Below are positions 8,594 to 16,714 of a stretch of DNA of 64,000 nt, piece after piece (within the stretch, counting starts at the first letter, position 1; each line of letters begins with the position of its first letter). The DNA comes from Pigmentiphaga kullae. Its GTDB lineage: Bacteria; Pseudomonadota; Gammaproteobacteria; Burkholderiales; Burkholderiaceae_B. The stretch spans positions 1,550,001 to 1,614,000 of the forward strand of contig NZ_SGXC01000002.1 of the NCBI RefSeq assembly GCF_004216695.1, written 5' to 3'. The notes below the pieces were generated by a model that worked only from the letters and a program-made list of their open reading frames with translations, had not been told where the DNA came from and did no database searches. A program made the translations under genes and the position numbers.

Positions 8594-9385
8594 CTACAGC
8601 CGGTAGCTCGGATCGATCCGGTCCAGCTTGCGCAGCAGCGCGGGCCATTCCATGACGCCGTACGGCCGCCGGGTCTGCGGCTGGTAGTTCATGTAGGTCT
8701 TGTCCAGGACATCCCGGGGAACGGGGTTCAGCGGACTGTTGCAGGCCATGGCCGCCAGTTGCAGCTTGCAGGACAGCTCCAGGCGGTGCATGGCGTTGAA
8801 CGCCTCGGGTATCGTGCGCCCGACGGTCAGCAATCCATGGTTCCTCAGGATCATGGCGTTGTTTCCGCCCAGGTCGGCCACCAGCGAGGCCTGCTCGGCC
8901 TCGTCCAGCACCACGCCCTGATAGTCGTGGTAGCTGATGTTGACGAAGCGCATGGAGGTCTGCGCCAGCGGCAGCAGGCCGCATTCGAGCGCCGACACGG
9001 CCATGCCGGGCCAGGTGTGCGTGTGGATGACGCACGACAGTTCGTGCCGGGCCTGGTGGATCGCGCTGTGGATGACGAAGCCCGCGCGGTTCACGCCGTA
9101 CTTCAGGTCCGGGCCGAAATCGGGCGCGCTCAGGATCTCGCCGTCGGCGTTGATCTTGATCAGGCTGGACGCGGTGATTTCCTCGTACAACAACCCGTAG
9201 GCGTTGATCAGGAACGCGTTTTCCTCGCCGGGCACCCGGGCCGAGATGTGGTTGGCGGCCATGTCGGCCATGCCGTAGAACTCGATCAGGCGGTAGCACG
9301 CCGCCAGATCGACCCGGGCCTCCCATTCGGCCTCGGAACATCGGGACCGCATGGATGCGATACCCAGGTCCGCCAATTCAGCCAT
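8594..9385 (-). CDS. Class II aldolase/adducin family protein
   Basis: Zinc-dependent aldolase-fold enzyme of 263 residues acting in the cytoplasm on a sugar-acid or hydroxy-acid type substrate. The zinc-binding His pair is in 'CVIHTHTWPGMA', with a further His in 'ILRNHGLLTVG'; 'AANHISARVPGEENAFLIN' is the phosphate/substrate-binding region of the family. A strong AGGAGG precedes the ATG at 9385, so the longer frame upstream is not used. The LysR gene upstream is probably its regulator. Exact reaction (aldol cleavage, decarboxylation or epimerisation) cannot be told. Confidence 0.85.
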   Translation of the reverse strand: MAELADLGIASMRSRCSEAEWEARVDLAACYRLIEFYGMADMAANHISARVPGEENAFLINAYGLLYEEITASSLIKINADGEILSAPDFGPDLKYGVNRAGFVIHSAIHQARHELSCVIHTHTWPGMAVSALECGLLPLAQTSMRFVNISYHDYQGVVLDEAEQASLVADLGGNNAMILRNHGLLTVGRTIPEAFNAMHRLELSCKLQLAAMACNSPLNPVPRDVLDKTYMNYQPQTRRPYGVMEWPALLRKLDRIDPSYRL

Positions 9386-9473
9386 CGTCGATTCCTCCTG
9401 CGCAAAGTCGTGCCTTGCATTCTGCGCACTCGCGAGGCGGCGGGGAAATGACTTTTCGGGCGGATCAGGCCAA

Positions 9474-10412
9474 CTATTTTGTAGGGTTGGGCGGCACGGG
9501 CGCCTCATCCATCACGTCGTCGGCGCGCGAGCCCAGCTCGGTCAGCAGCCACCTGCGGAAGGCCCGGAATGCGGCGGTGGGGGCGCGGTCCTTGGGATGC
9601 ACGAGAAAATAGCCGCCCGCGGGCCGATAAGAGGCGTCGAACGGCGCGACGAGCTGCCCCGAGGCCAGGTAGCCCTCGACCAGGATGCGGACGCCCAGCG
9701 CCACGCCCAGGCCGCGTATCGCCGCCTCGTAGGCCATCAGCGAACTCTCGAACTTGTGGCCCCGGCCGGCATGGTCGCTGGCCAGCCCCGCGTGACGGAA
9801 CCAGCCCTCCCAGTCCCCCGGACGGGCCAGCGAATGCAGCAGCGGCAGCTCGAGCATGGCCGATATGCCCGGCGAACCGCCGGCCTTGCCCAACAGTTCC
9901 GGGCTCATGACCGGCACGAGTTCGATCGGCGCCAGCATGTCGACTTCGATTCCCGGGATGTCGGGCACCCCGAAACGGATGGCTGCGTCGAAATCCTGGT
10001 GGTTGAAATCGACCAGGGCCGAGGACGCCGACAGCCGGATCTCCACCGTGGGATGCTGTTCGTGGAAGGCCGGCAGCATGGGAATCAGCCAGCACTGCGC
10101 GAAGGTGTTGTAGGCCAGGATGGACAGCACCTGGGGCTGTCCGCGCCGGCTGAGCTGGGAGGTCGCGAACGCCAGGTCGTTCAACGCCCGGCGCACCGCG
10201 GGATAGTAGCGGCTGCCCGCCTTGGTCAGCGCGATCGACTGCCCGCGCCGGTCGAACAGTTCGACGCCCAGGAAATCCTCCAGGCCGCGGACCTGGCGGC
10301 TGACCGCCACCTGCGTGACGCAGAGTTCGTCGGCCGCCGCCGTGAAGCTCATCAACCGCGCCGCAGCCTCGAAGGCTCGCAGCGACTTCATCGGAGGCAG
10401 GGGCAGCTTCAC
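9474..10412 (-). CDS. LysR-family transcriptional regulator, GcvA-like
   Basis: A 312-residue regulator with an N-terminal winged HTH ('SFTAAADELCVTQVAVSRQV') and a C-terminal co-inducer domain starting near residue 90. The 'PLPPMKSLRAFEAAARLMSF' start and 'LEDFLGVELFDRRG' match the GcvA/amino-acid branch. It precedes the aldolase gene by 88 nt on the same strand and probably activates that cluster, an inference from position. Its start lies 13 nt from the end of the second livF, so it might also be read from the Liv operon. Confidence 0.88.
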   Translation of the reverse strand: MKLPLPPMKSLRAFEAAARLMSFTAAADELCVTQVAVSRQVRGLEDFLGVELFDRRGQSIALTKAGSRYYPAVRRALNDLAFATSQLSRRGQPQVLSILAYNTFAQCWLIPMLPAFHEQHPTVEIRLSASSALVDFNHQDFDAAIRFGVPDIPGIEVDMLAPIELVPVMSPELLGKAGGSPGISAMLELPLLHSLARPGDWEGWFRHAGLASDHAGRGHKFESSLMAYEAAIRGLGVALGVRILVEGYLASGQLVAPFDASYRPAGGYFLVHPKDRAPTAAFRAFRRWLLTELGSRADDVMDEAPVPPNPTK

Positions 10413-10424
10413 GGCATCACGGGG

Positions 10425-11138
10425 CTAGCCGCCCAGGTAGGCTTCCACCAGGCGGCGGTCGCCCAGCAGTTCCTTGCCGGAGCCGGACAAGGCGATGCCG
10501 CCCGTCTCGAGCACGTAGCCGCGATGGGCGATCTTCAGCGCCTGCCGCACGTTCTGCTCGACCAGGAAGATCGTCAGCCCCTGCCGGTTGATCTCGCGCA
10601 GGATGCGGAAGATCTCCTGCACGATGATGGGCGCCAGCCCCATGGACGGTTCGTCCAGCAGCAGCAGGCGCGGCTTGGCCATCAGCGCCCGCCCGATCGC
10701 CAGCATCTGCTGCTCGCCGCCGGACAGGTTGCCCGCCATGCCGTTCAGGCGTTCCTTCAGCCGGGGAAAGAGTTCGAACACGCGGTCCAGGTCGGCGCCG
10801 ATCCCGCCCTTGTCGCGCCGGGTGTAGGCGCCCAGCTCGAGGTTCTCGCGCACGGTCATCGTGGTCAGGATGGCGCGCCCCTCGGCGACCTGCACGATGC
10901 CCTTGGAGACGATGCGGTGCGGCGCCATGCGCGAGATGTCCTCGCCCTGGAACGTGACCGTGCCCGCTTCCTTGGGGATCAGGCCCGACAGCGCCAGCAG
11001 CGTGGTGGACTTGCCGGCGCCGTTGGCACCGACCAGCGTCGTGATCTCGCCCTCGCGCAATTCGAGATCGATGCCCTTGACCGCGGCGATGTGGCCGTAG
11101 GAAACCTTCAGGCCGTCGACTTTCAGCAGCGGGTTCAT
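10425..11138 (-). CDS. livF: Liv-type ABC transporter ATPase LivF (second system)
   Basis: ATP-binding subunit of 237 residues. Walker A GANGAGKST, signature 'LSGGEQQMLAIGRALM', Walker B 'LLLLDEPSMGLAP' and 'LVEQNVRQALKIA' are canonical. The ATG at 11138 overlaps the livG stop (ATGA). It is the last gene of the second Liv operon, whose order is binding protein, livH, livM, livG, livF. Confidence 0.94.
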   Translation of the reverse strand: MNPLLKVDGLKVSYGHIAAVKGIDLELREGEITTLVGANGAGKSTTLLALSGLIPKEAGTVTFQGEDISRMAPHRIVSKGIVQVAEGRAILTTMTVRENLELGAYTRRDKGGIGADLDRVFELFPRLKERLNGMAGNLSGGEQQMLAIGRALMAKPRLLLLDEPSMGLAPIIVQEIFRILREINRQGLTIFLVEQNVRQALKIAHRGYVLETGGIALSGSGKELLGDRRLVEAYLGG

Positions 11139-11914
11139 GCGTGCACCTCGTCCGCCACGTCGTCCTCGCGGCCCAGGTAGGCCTCGATCACCATCGGGTT
11201 GCTGCGGATTTCCTCGGGCAGGCCCTCGGCGATGATACGCCCGAAGTTCAGCACCGCGATGCGGTCGCACAGGCCCATCACGAAGCGCATGTCGTGCTCG
11301 ATCATGAAGATGGTGTAGCCCCGCGCCTTGATGTTCTCGATCTCGGCCATCAGGTCCACTTTCTCGCCGGTGTTCATGCCCGCCACGGGCTCGTCCAACA
11401 GCAGCAGCCTGGGCTCGGTCGCCAGCGCGCGCGCCAGCTCCAGTTTGCGCTGGTCGCCGTAGGACAGGTTGTCCGCGGTCTGGTGCGCCTTGTGCTCGAG
11501 CTTGACCCAGGACAGCAGCTCGAGCGCCCGTTCGCGCGCGCGGCGCTCCTGGGCACGGAAGCCGGGCAGTGCCAGCAGCAGGCCGGCGGGGCCGTAGTCC
11601 AGGTGGCGGTGCATGCCGACCACCACGTTCTCGAGCAGCGACATTTCCTTGAAGATGCGGATGTTCTGGAACGTGCGGGCGATGCCGCGCCGGGTGATCT
11701 GGTGCGGCTTGGCGCCCACGAGATCCTGGCCGTCGAAGGTGAGCGAGCCGCCCGTGGGCTCGAGCAGGCCGGTGATCAGGTTGAACACCGTCGTCTTGCC
11801 CGCGCCATTGGGGCCGATCAAGCCGAAGATCGTCCCCTGCGGCACCTCGATGTTGACGTCCTGCAGCACGTGCAGGCCGCCGAAGCTCTTGGAGATGGAT
11901 TGCAGTTTCAGCAT
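11135..11914 (-). CDS. livG: Liv-type ABC transporter ATPase LivG (second system)
   Basis: ATP-binding subunit of 259 residues with Walker A GPNGAGKTT, 'IARTFQNIRIF', signature 'LSYGDQRKLELARAL' and Walker B 'LLLLDEPVAGMNTGE', followed by 'MIEHDMRFVMGLCDR'. Unlike the LivG at 2572 it keeps the standard signature and Walker B. It begins one base after the livM stop and overlaps livF. Confidence 0.94.
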   Translation of the reverse strand: MLKLQSISKSFGGLHVLQDVNIEVPQGTIFGLIGPNGAGKTTVFNLITGLLEPTGGSLTFDGQDLVGAKPHQITRRGIARTFQNIRIFKEMSLLENVVVGMHRHLDYGPAGLLLALPGFRAQERRARERALELLSWVKLEHKAHQTADNLSYGDQRKLELARALATEPRLLLLDEPVAGMNTGEKVDLMAEIENIKARGYTIFMIEHDMRFVMGLCDRIAVLNFGRIIAEGLPEEIRSNPMVIEAYLGREDDVADEVHA

Positions 11915-11915
11915 G

Positions 11916-12773
11916 TCAGTGGCTCCGCCGGCGGAACCAGCTGCGCAGCAGCGCCGGATCCCAGATGCCCTTGGGCAGGAACAGCACGATCAGGACCAGG
12001 ATCACGCCGTTGATGACGAGGCGGAAATCGTTGAACGCGCGCAGCGTCTCGGGCAGCAGCGTCAGGATCACGGCGCCGGCCACCGGCCCGGCCAGGCTGC
12101 CTATGCCGCCCAGGATGGTCATGGTCAGGATCTCGACGCCCCGGTCGAAACCATATTCGTTGGGGCCGATGAAGAAGGTCAGGTGGGCATTGAGCGCGCC
12201 CGCGAGGCCCGCCAGCAGCGCGCCCAGGACGAAGGCCAGCATCTTGGTGTTGTTGACGTCGATGCCCATCAGCCCGGCGGCGGTCTCGTCCTCCTTGATG
12301 GCCTCGAACGCGCGGCCGACCTTCGAGCGCAGCAGCCGGAACAGGACCGCCAGCGCCAGCGCCACGGCCAGCGCGATGTGCCACCACTGCGTCAGTTGCG
12401 GGATGCCGTTCAGGCCCAGCGCGCCGCCCGTCCACGATTCCGTGTTCAGGATCACGACCCGGACCACCTCGCCGAAACCCAGCGTGGCCATGGCCAGATA
12501 GACCCCGGACAGGCGCAGCGTGGGCTTGCCGATGACGAAGGCCACCAGCATGGGCGCGGCCATGCCGCCCAGCAGCGCCACGGGGAAGGACATCTCGAAG
12601 TTCATCGTCAGGATGGACGCGGTATAGGCGCCTATCCCCATGAAGGCGGCATTGGCCATGGCCAGCATGCCGCAGGAAAGCGTCAGGTAGATCGACAGCG
12701 CCAGCAAGGCGTTGGTGCCCAGGGTCAGCACCAGGTTGCTGTAGATCGACCAGAAGTTATCGAACCATTCCAT
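11916..12773 (-). CDS. livM: Liv-type ABC transporter permease LivM (second system)
   Basis: Membrane subunit of 285 residues with about eight hydrophobic helices. 'MLAMANAAFMGIGAYTASIL' is the conserved LivM segment, and 'MTILGGIGSLAGPVAGA' is the ATPase-contact loop. It ends in a basic tail 'WFRRRSH'. It sits between livH (15 nt upstream) and livG. Confidence 0.93.
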   Translation of the reverse strand: MEWFDNFWSIYSNLVLTLGTNALLALSIYLTLSCGMLAMANAAFMGIGAYTASILTMNFEMSFPVALLGGMAAPMLVAFVIGKPTLRLSGVYLAMATLGFGEVVRVVILNTESWTGGALGLNGIPQLTQWWHIALAVALALAVLFRLLRSKVGRAFEAIKEDETAAGLMGIDVNNTKMLAFVLGALLAGLAGALNAHLTFFIGPNEYGFDRGVEILTMTILGGIGSLAGPVAGAVILTLLPETLRAFNDFRLVINGVILVLIVLFLPKGIWDPALLRSWFRRRSH

Positions 12774-12788
12774 TTCTTGTCTGCGTCC

Positions 12789-13670
12789 TTATGCCTTGCG
12801 TTCCAGCACCTTGCCGAACAGGCCCTGCGGCCGGACGAGCAGGATCAGGAACAGGAGGCCGAAGGCCACCGCGTCGCGCATGGTCGAACCGATGTAGGCC
12901 ACCGACAGCACTTCCGCGAAGCCCAGGAACAGGCCGCCTATCATGGCGCCGCGGATGTCGCCCATGCCACCCAGGATGATGACGGCGATGCCCTTGTGCA
13001 GCATGGGCTGGCCCATCAGCGGGAACACCGCGTTGGAATAGAGGCCGATCAGCACGCCGGCCACGCCGCCCAGGGCGGCCGCGGCGAAGGAGGTCAGCAT
13101 GAACAGCCCCTCGACGTTGATGCCCAGCAGCGAGGCCGCCTTGGGCGACTCGGCGATGGCGCGCAGCCCCCTGCCCAGCTGGGTGCGCTTCATGACGACC
13201 ATCAGCGCGGCCATCAGCGCGAACGACAGGAAGATGATGACCAACTCGATCACGGTCATGTGCAGCCCGGCGATCTCGATGGCATCGTCGGGCACCAGGC
13301 CCGCCGGGAAGCGCATGTTGGCGGCGCCGTAGATGCCCTGCATGCCGCTGTTGAGCGCGATGGCCACGCCTATGGTGGCGATCATGGGTATCAGGTGGGG
13401 CGCGTTGCGCTTGCGCAGGCGCTTCAGGACGAGCACGTCGATCAGGATGCCGACGATGCCGCTGCCCGCCGCCGCCGCGGCCAGGCCGGCCCACAGGGGC
13501 AGATCGAACTGGGTGATCAGTTGCAGCGCCACGTAGGCGCCCACCATGAACACCGCGCCGTGCGAAAGATTGATGACGCCCAGCACGCCGAATACCAGCG
13601 TGAAACCGAGCGCGAACAGAGCGTAAACGCACCCCAGCGATAGTGCGTTGACGAGTTGCTGTTGAAACAT
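12789..13670 (-). CDS. livH: Liv-type ABC transporter permease LivH (second system)
   Basis: Membrane subunit of 293 residues. It starts 'MFQQQLVNALSLGCVYALFA', has 'GVINLSHGAVFMVGAYVAL' and the C-terminal 'VIILGGMGDIRGAMIGG' coupling loop. The start abuts an interspersed repeat whose G-run (GGGGGGG on the coding strand) lies just before the ATG and is the only ribosome-site-like sequence. The binding-protein gene is 239 nt upstream on the same strand. Confidence 0.93.
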   Translation of the reverse strand: MFQQQLVNALSLGCVYALFALGFTLVFGVLGVINLSHGAVFMVGAYVALQLITQFDLPLWAGLAAAAAGSGIVGILIDVLVLKRLRKRNAPHLIPMIATIGVAIALNSGMQGIYGAANMRFPAGLVPDDAIEIAGLHMTVIELVIIFLSFALMAALMVVMKRTQLGRGLRAIAESPKAASLLGINVEGLFMLTSFAAAALGGVAGVLIGLYSNAVFPLMGQPMLHKGIAVIILGGMGDIRGAMIGGLFLGFAEVLSVAYIGSTMRDAVAFGLLFLILLVRPQGLFGKVLERKA

Positions 13671-13671
13671 G

Positions 13672-13756
13672 CCCCCCCCTACGCGCTTCGCGCGCCCCCC
13701 AGGGGGCGGCGCTGGAGGACCGGCGGAGCCGGATCCTCGGCGCCCTGGATCGGGCG
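13672..13756. repeat. Interspersed GC-rich repeat, copy A
   Basis: Begins with a C-run and TACGC, then GCTTCGCGCGCCCCCCAGGG, then GGACCGGCGGAGCCGGATCC and ends near CCCTGG. The same blocks in the same order occur in reverse orientation at 49884-49980. It lies inside the second Liv operon, between the binding-protein gene and livH. No coding sequence is seen; it resembles REP-like intergenic elements of Burkholderiales. Confidence 0.7.
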
Positions 13757-13841
13757 GCCTACTTTTTGCCAGGGCCGGATACAGGAGCGAAGCAGCAAGA
13801 TTACCAATGGAAAATGGGCACGAGCCCTACTTTGCTATTAC

Positions 13842-13868
13842 AAAGGGCGCGGGAGTCCCGCGCCCTTT
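13842..13868 (-). promoter_or_regulatory. Hairpin after the second Liv binding-protein gene
   Basis: A perfect 12-bp stem (AAAGGGCGCGGG with CCCGCGCCCTTT) and 3-nt loop, 42 nt past the binding-protein stop codon. Only three T residues end the stem, so it probably acts as a partial terminator or 3' protector separating abundant binding-protein mRNA from the permease genes. Confidence 0.65.
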
Positions 13869-13909
13869 CGGATCGCCGGCGCAAGGCCGGCGGGTTCCGC
13901 GGGTGCCGC

Positions 13910-15061
13910 TTATTTCTCGATGACGTAGCGGCCGCCGCGGGTGACCATCACGATGGGGGTCTGGACCGCATCGTAGCCGCCGGGCTTGCCGGCGGCGCCC
14001 TTGGCCTGGCGGAACTGGAAGGCTCCGGTCGCGCCGGTGATCTTCACCGCGGGCAGCGCCGCCTGGAGGGCGTCGCGGTCGGCCTGCAGCTTGCCCGAGA
14101 GTTTCACCTTCTTCAGGGCTTCGGCCACGATGTGCATCGCGTCGTAGGCCTGGGCGGCGAACTGGTCGGGGGCCACATTGTACTTCGCCTTGTAGGCGGC
14201 GATGAACTTGGTGTTCTCGGGGGTGCCGTTCTCGATGGACCAGGGGCTGCCGACCCACAGGCCGTCGGCCCGCTCCTTGGCCAGGTCGAACACCTTGACC
14301 GAGTTCATGCCGTTGCCGCCGATGAAGGGCACGTTCAGGCCCAGCTGGCGCGCCTGCACCATGATGGGACCGCCTTCGGCGATCAGCGCCGACAGCACCA
14401 CGGCGTCGGGGTTGGTGGCCTTGATCTTGGTCAGCTGGGCCTTGAAGTCGACGTCGCCCTTGGCGAAGGTCTCGGTCGTGGTGACCGGGATCTTCAGGTC
14501 TTCCAGGGCCTTCTTGAAGTTGTCGTAGCCGCTCTTGGTGAAGACGTCGTCGTTGCCGTAGAACACCGCGACCTTCTTGATGCCGTTGTGCTTGGCGGCG
14601 ACGCGGATGGTCTCGGGCAGCACGTCGGCCTCGGTGACCGAGTTGCGGAAGACGTAGTTGCCGATGGAGGTGATGCCGTCCGCGGTGTTGGAGGTGCCGA
14701 ACACCGGGGTCTTGGCGGCCTGCGCGATCGGGTCGGCGGCCTGGGCCGAGTTGGACAGCGTCGGGCCGAAGATCAGCACGACCTTGTCCTGGAACACCAG
14801 TTTCTTAAAGACGTTGATGGCCTCTTCCTTCTTGCCCTGTTCGTCTTCGATGACCAGCTTGATGGTGTTGCCGTTGACGCCGCCGGCGGCGTTGAGTTCG
14901 TCGGCGGCCAATTGGAAGCCGTTGCGGATGGCGGCGCCGTACTGGCCGGCACCGCCGGACAGGGCGGCCGCCAGGCCGATCTTGACTTCGGCGGCCTGGG
15001 CGAACGCAGCGGCGCCGAGGGCGGCCGCTGCCACCAGCGATTGACTGAGAATGCGGTTCAT
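13910..15061 (-). CDS. Liv-type ABC transporter periplasmic binding protein (second system)
   Basis: Full-length 383-residue binding protein with a cleavable signal peptide ending in 'AAFAQA'. 'VKIGLAAALSGGAGQYGAAI' and 'NGNTIKLVIEDEQGKKEEA' are the opening strands of the LivJ-type fold, and 'VFYGNDDVFTKSGYDNFKKA' opens the second lobe. It binds an amino acid or related solute and feeds LivHMGF encoded downstream. AAAGG precedes the ATG. It is transcribed divergently from cysE. Confidence 0.92.
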   Translation of the reverse strand: MNRILSQSLVAAAALGAAAFAQAAEVKIGLAAALSGGAGQYGAAIRNGFQLAADELNAAGGVNGNTIKLVIEDEQGKKEEAINVFKKLVFQDKVVLIFGPTLSNSAQAADPIAQAAKTPVFGTSNTADGITSIGNYVFRNSVTEADVLPETIRVAAKHNGIKKVAVFYGNDDVFTKSGYDNFKKALEDLKIPVTTTETFAKGDVDFKAQLTKIKATNPDAVVLSALIAEGGPIMVQARQLGLNVPFIGGNGMNSVKVFDLAKERADGLWVGSPWSIENGTPENTKFIAAYKAKYNVAPDQFAAQAYDAMHIVAEALKKVKLSGKLQADRDALQAALPAVKITGATGAFQFRQAKGAAGKPGGYDAVQTPIVMVTRGGRYVIEK

Positions 15062-15178
15062 TTGAGTGTCCCTTTAGGTGTCGCGTTTGTGCGTGGACTC
15101 CTGCGGCGCGGGCCGGCGCGAGCCCCATGCGCGGGCGACTTGGGGCGATATTCTACCGTTTCGAGCCATACCAGACGA

Positions 15179-15217
15179 GTCGAAAGGGTTTCCCCTAGCG
15201 GGGAAAGCCGCTTCGAC
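15179..15217. promoter_or_regulatory. Inverted repeat in the cysE/binding-protein divergent region
   Basis: Nested symmetry: outer GTCGAA (15179-15184) with TTCGAC (15212-15217), and inner TTTCCCC/GGGGAAA around a TAGC loop. It lies about 40 nt before the cysE start and could be a leader hairpin or an operator. No known regulator motif is recognised. Confidence 0.4.
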
Positions 15218-15257
15218 TATGCTTGGAGGCATTGCCCACGCAACCCATTTTTCCGTC

Positions 15258-16178
15258 ATGAACCTACCGCACACGCCGTCCCCGGACATCGCTCCCGAAT
15301 GGCACCTGGCCGACATCGTCGAGCAGCTGCGCACCTCGCGCGAGATCGAGCACAAGATCCGCTACCTGGACCGGGTGCGCGAGCTGCCCTCGCGCGAGGC
15401 CCTGGTCACCGTGCTGGACGGCCTGTCGGCCGCGCTCTTCCCCACGCATTACGGCCGCTGCAAGCTGACCGACGACAGCATCGACTATTTCGTCGGCAAC
15501 ACGCTGAACGCCACGCTCAATCTGCTCTGTGAACAGGTTCGCCGCGCGCTGTACTTCTCGGAAGCGCCGGACACCCACGACAAGCAGAACCTGCAGGGCA
15601 AGGCGGTCGAGCTCACCCGCCGCTTCGCCGCGCAGCTGCCGGCCATCCGCGCCGTCCTGGTCAGCGATCTGCACGCGGCCTACCAGGGCGACCCGGCGGC
15701 CACCAGCATTTCCGAAATCCTGCTGTCCTATCCCGGCATCAAGGCCATCATCCACTACCGGCTGGCCCATGCCATCCACAAGCTGGGCGCCCCCTTCCTG
15801 GCGCGGCTGATCTCGGACATCGCCCACTCGGCCACCGGTATCGACATCCACCCGGCCGCGCAGATCGGCGCCAGCTTCTTCATCGACCACGGCACGGGCG
15901 TGGTGATCGGCGAAACCACGATCATCGGCGAACGCGTCCGCCTGTACCAGGCCGTCACGCTGGGCGCCAAGCGCTTTCCCGCCGATCCCGACGGCAAGCT
16001 GACCAAGGGCATCGCCCGCCACCCCATCGTGGAGGACGACGTGGTCATCTACGCCGGCGCGACCATCCTGGGCCGCATCACCATCGGCCGGGGCTCGACG
16101 GTCGGCGGCAACGTCTGGCTGACCCAGAGCGTGCCCGCCGGCACCAACGTCAACCAGGCCAAGAACCAGGAAGACTGA
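15258..16178 (+). CDS. cysE: Serine O-acetyltransferase
   Basis: Transfers acetyl from acetyl-CoA to L-serine, the first step of cysteine synthesis. The 306-residue protein has an N-terminal helical domain and a C-terminal left-handed beta-helix made of hexapeptide repeats ('GIDIHPAAQIGASFFIDHGT', 'GVVIGETTIIGERVRLYQAV'). The catalytic His/Asp region 'IDHGTG' and 'SYPGIKAIIHYRLAHAIHKL' are as in the long EpsC-type enzymes. The ATG at 15258 has only a weak ribosome site; an in-frame ATG at 15219 adds 13 residues and is the alternative. It stands alone between divergent and convergent neighbours. Confidence 0.9.
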   Translation: MNLPHTPSPDIAPEWHLADIVEQLRTSREIEHKIRYLDRVRELPSREALVTVLDGLSAALFPTHYGRCKLTDDSIDYFVGNTLNATLNLLCEQVRRALYFSEAPDTHDKQNLQGKAVELTRRFAAQLPAIRAVLVSDLHAAYQGDPAATSISEILLSYPGIKAIIHYRLAHAIHKLGAPFLARLISDIAHSATGIDIHPAAQIGASFFIDHGTGVVIGETTIIGERVRLYQAVTLGAKRFPADPDGKLTKGIARHPIVEDDVVIYAGATILGRITIGRGSTVGGNVWLTQSVPAGTNVNQAKNQED

Positions 16179-16198
16179 CGCTGCCGGGCGGCGGACCC

Positions 16199-16714
16199 TT
16201 ACGGCTGCTTGCCGCGAGGGCCCAGCCAGCCCAGGTCGGCATCCTGCAGGCCGACCAGCAGCGCGCGGCCGTCCTCGCCCACGCGCAGCGCGCCGTAGCG
16301 GGCGCGCTCGTAGTCCGCGGCGTGCCCTTCCTGGAAGAAATAGGCGTCGGTAACGATCCTGACCCGCCCGTCCCGCACGGTATAGGCCAACCGGCTTTCG
16401 CGCTCGGCCAGCGGCGTGCCGTCGTCCAGCCTGGCCAGTCCGGCGCGGCTGGAACCGGCCTCGCGCCGGACCACGAGGCTTCCCGAGGCGGGCAGTCCCT
16501 GGCCCAGGCGCTGGCGCAGTTCGCGCGCCACGGCCCAGTCCAGCGCCATGTAGTCGCCTTGCATCAGCGACCGGGGGTCGACCGGCGCCAGTTCCAGCGA
16601 CACCAGCGTCCCCCGGGCCAGCAGCGATTCGTTGCGCCAGATCGAGGCATTGACCAGGCCCAGCACCAGGACCAGCCCGGCGGCGATCAGCCAGCGGACC
16701 ATGCGTTCACTCAT
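16199..16714 (-). CDS. GDYXXLXY-domain protein
   Basis: A 171-residue protein with one N-terminal membrane helix (about residues 7-25) and a periplasmic domain carrying the hallmark 'MQGDYMALDW'. The GDYXXLXY family is of unknown function and is known to occur next to DUF2157 and DUF4401 membrane proteins, as here. The ATG at 16714 overlaps the DUF4401 gene by 8 nt. It is the last gene of a five-gene unit that begins with c-di-GMP and HDOD signalling proteins. Confidence 0.85.
   Translation of the reverse strand: MSERMVRWLIAAGLVLVLGLVNASIWRNESLLARGTLVSLELAPVDPRSLMQGDYMALDWAVARELRQRLGQGLPASGSLVVRREAGSSRAGLARLDDGTPLAERESRLAYTVRDGRVRIVTDAYFFQEGHAADYERARYGALRVGEDGRALLVGLQDADLGWLGPRGKQP

Noticed and set aside
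6492-8606. 704-residue plus-strand open frame across the MFS and Bug genes
   Set aside because: It spans two real genes and their gap on the other strand; Arg/Gln/His-rich reverse reading.
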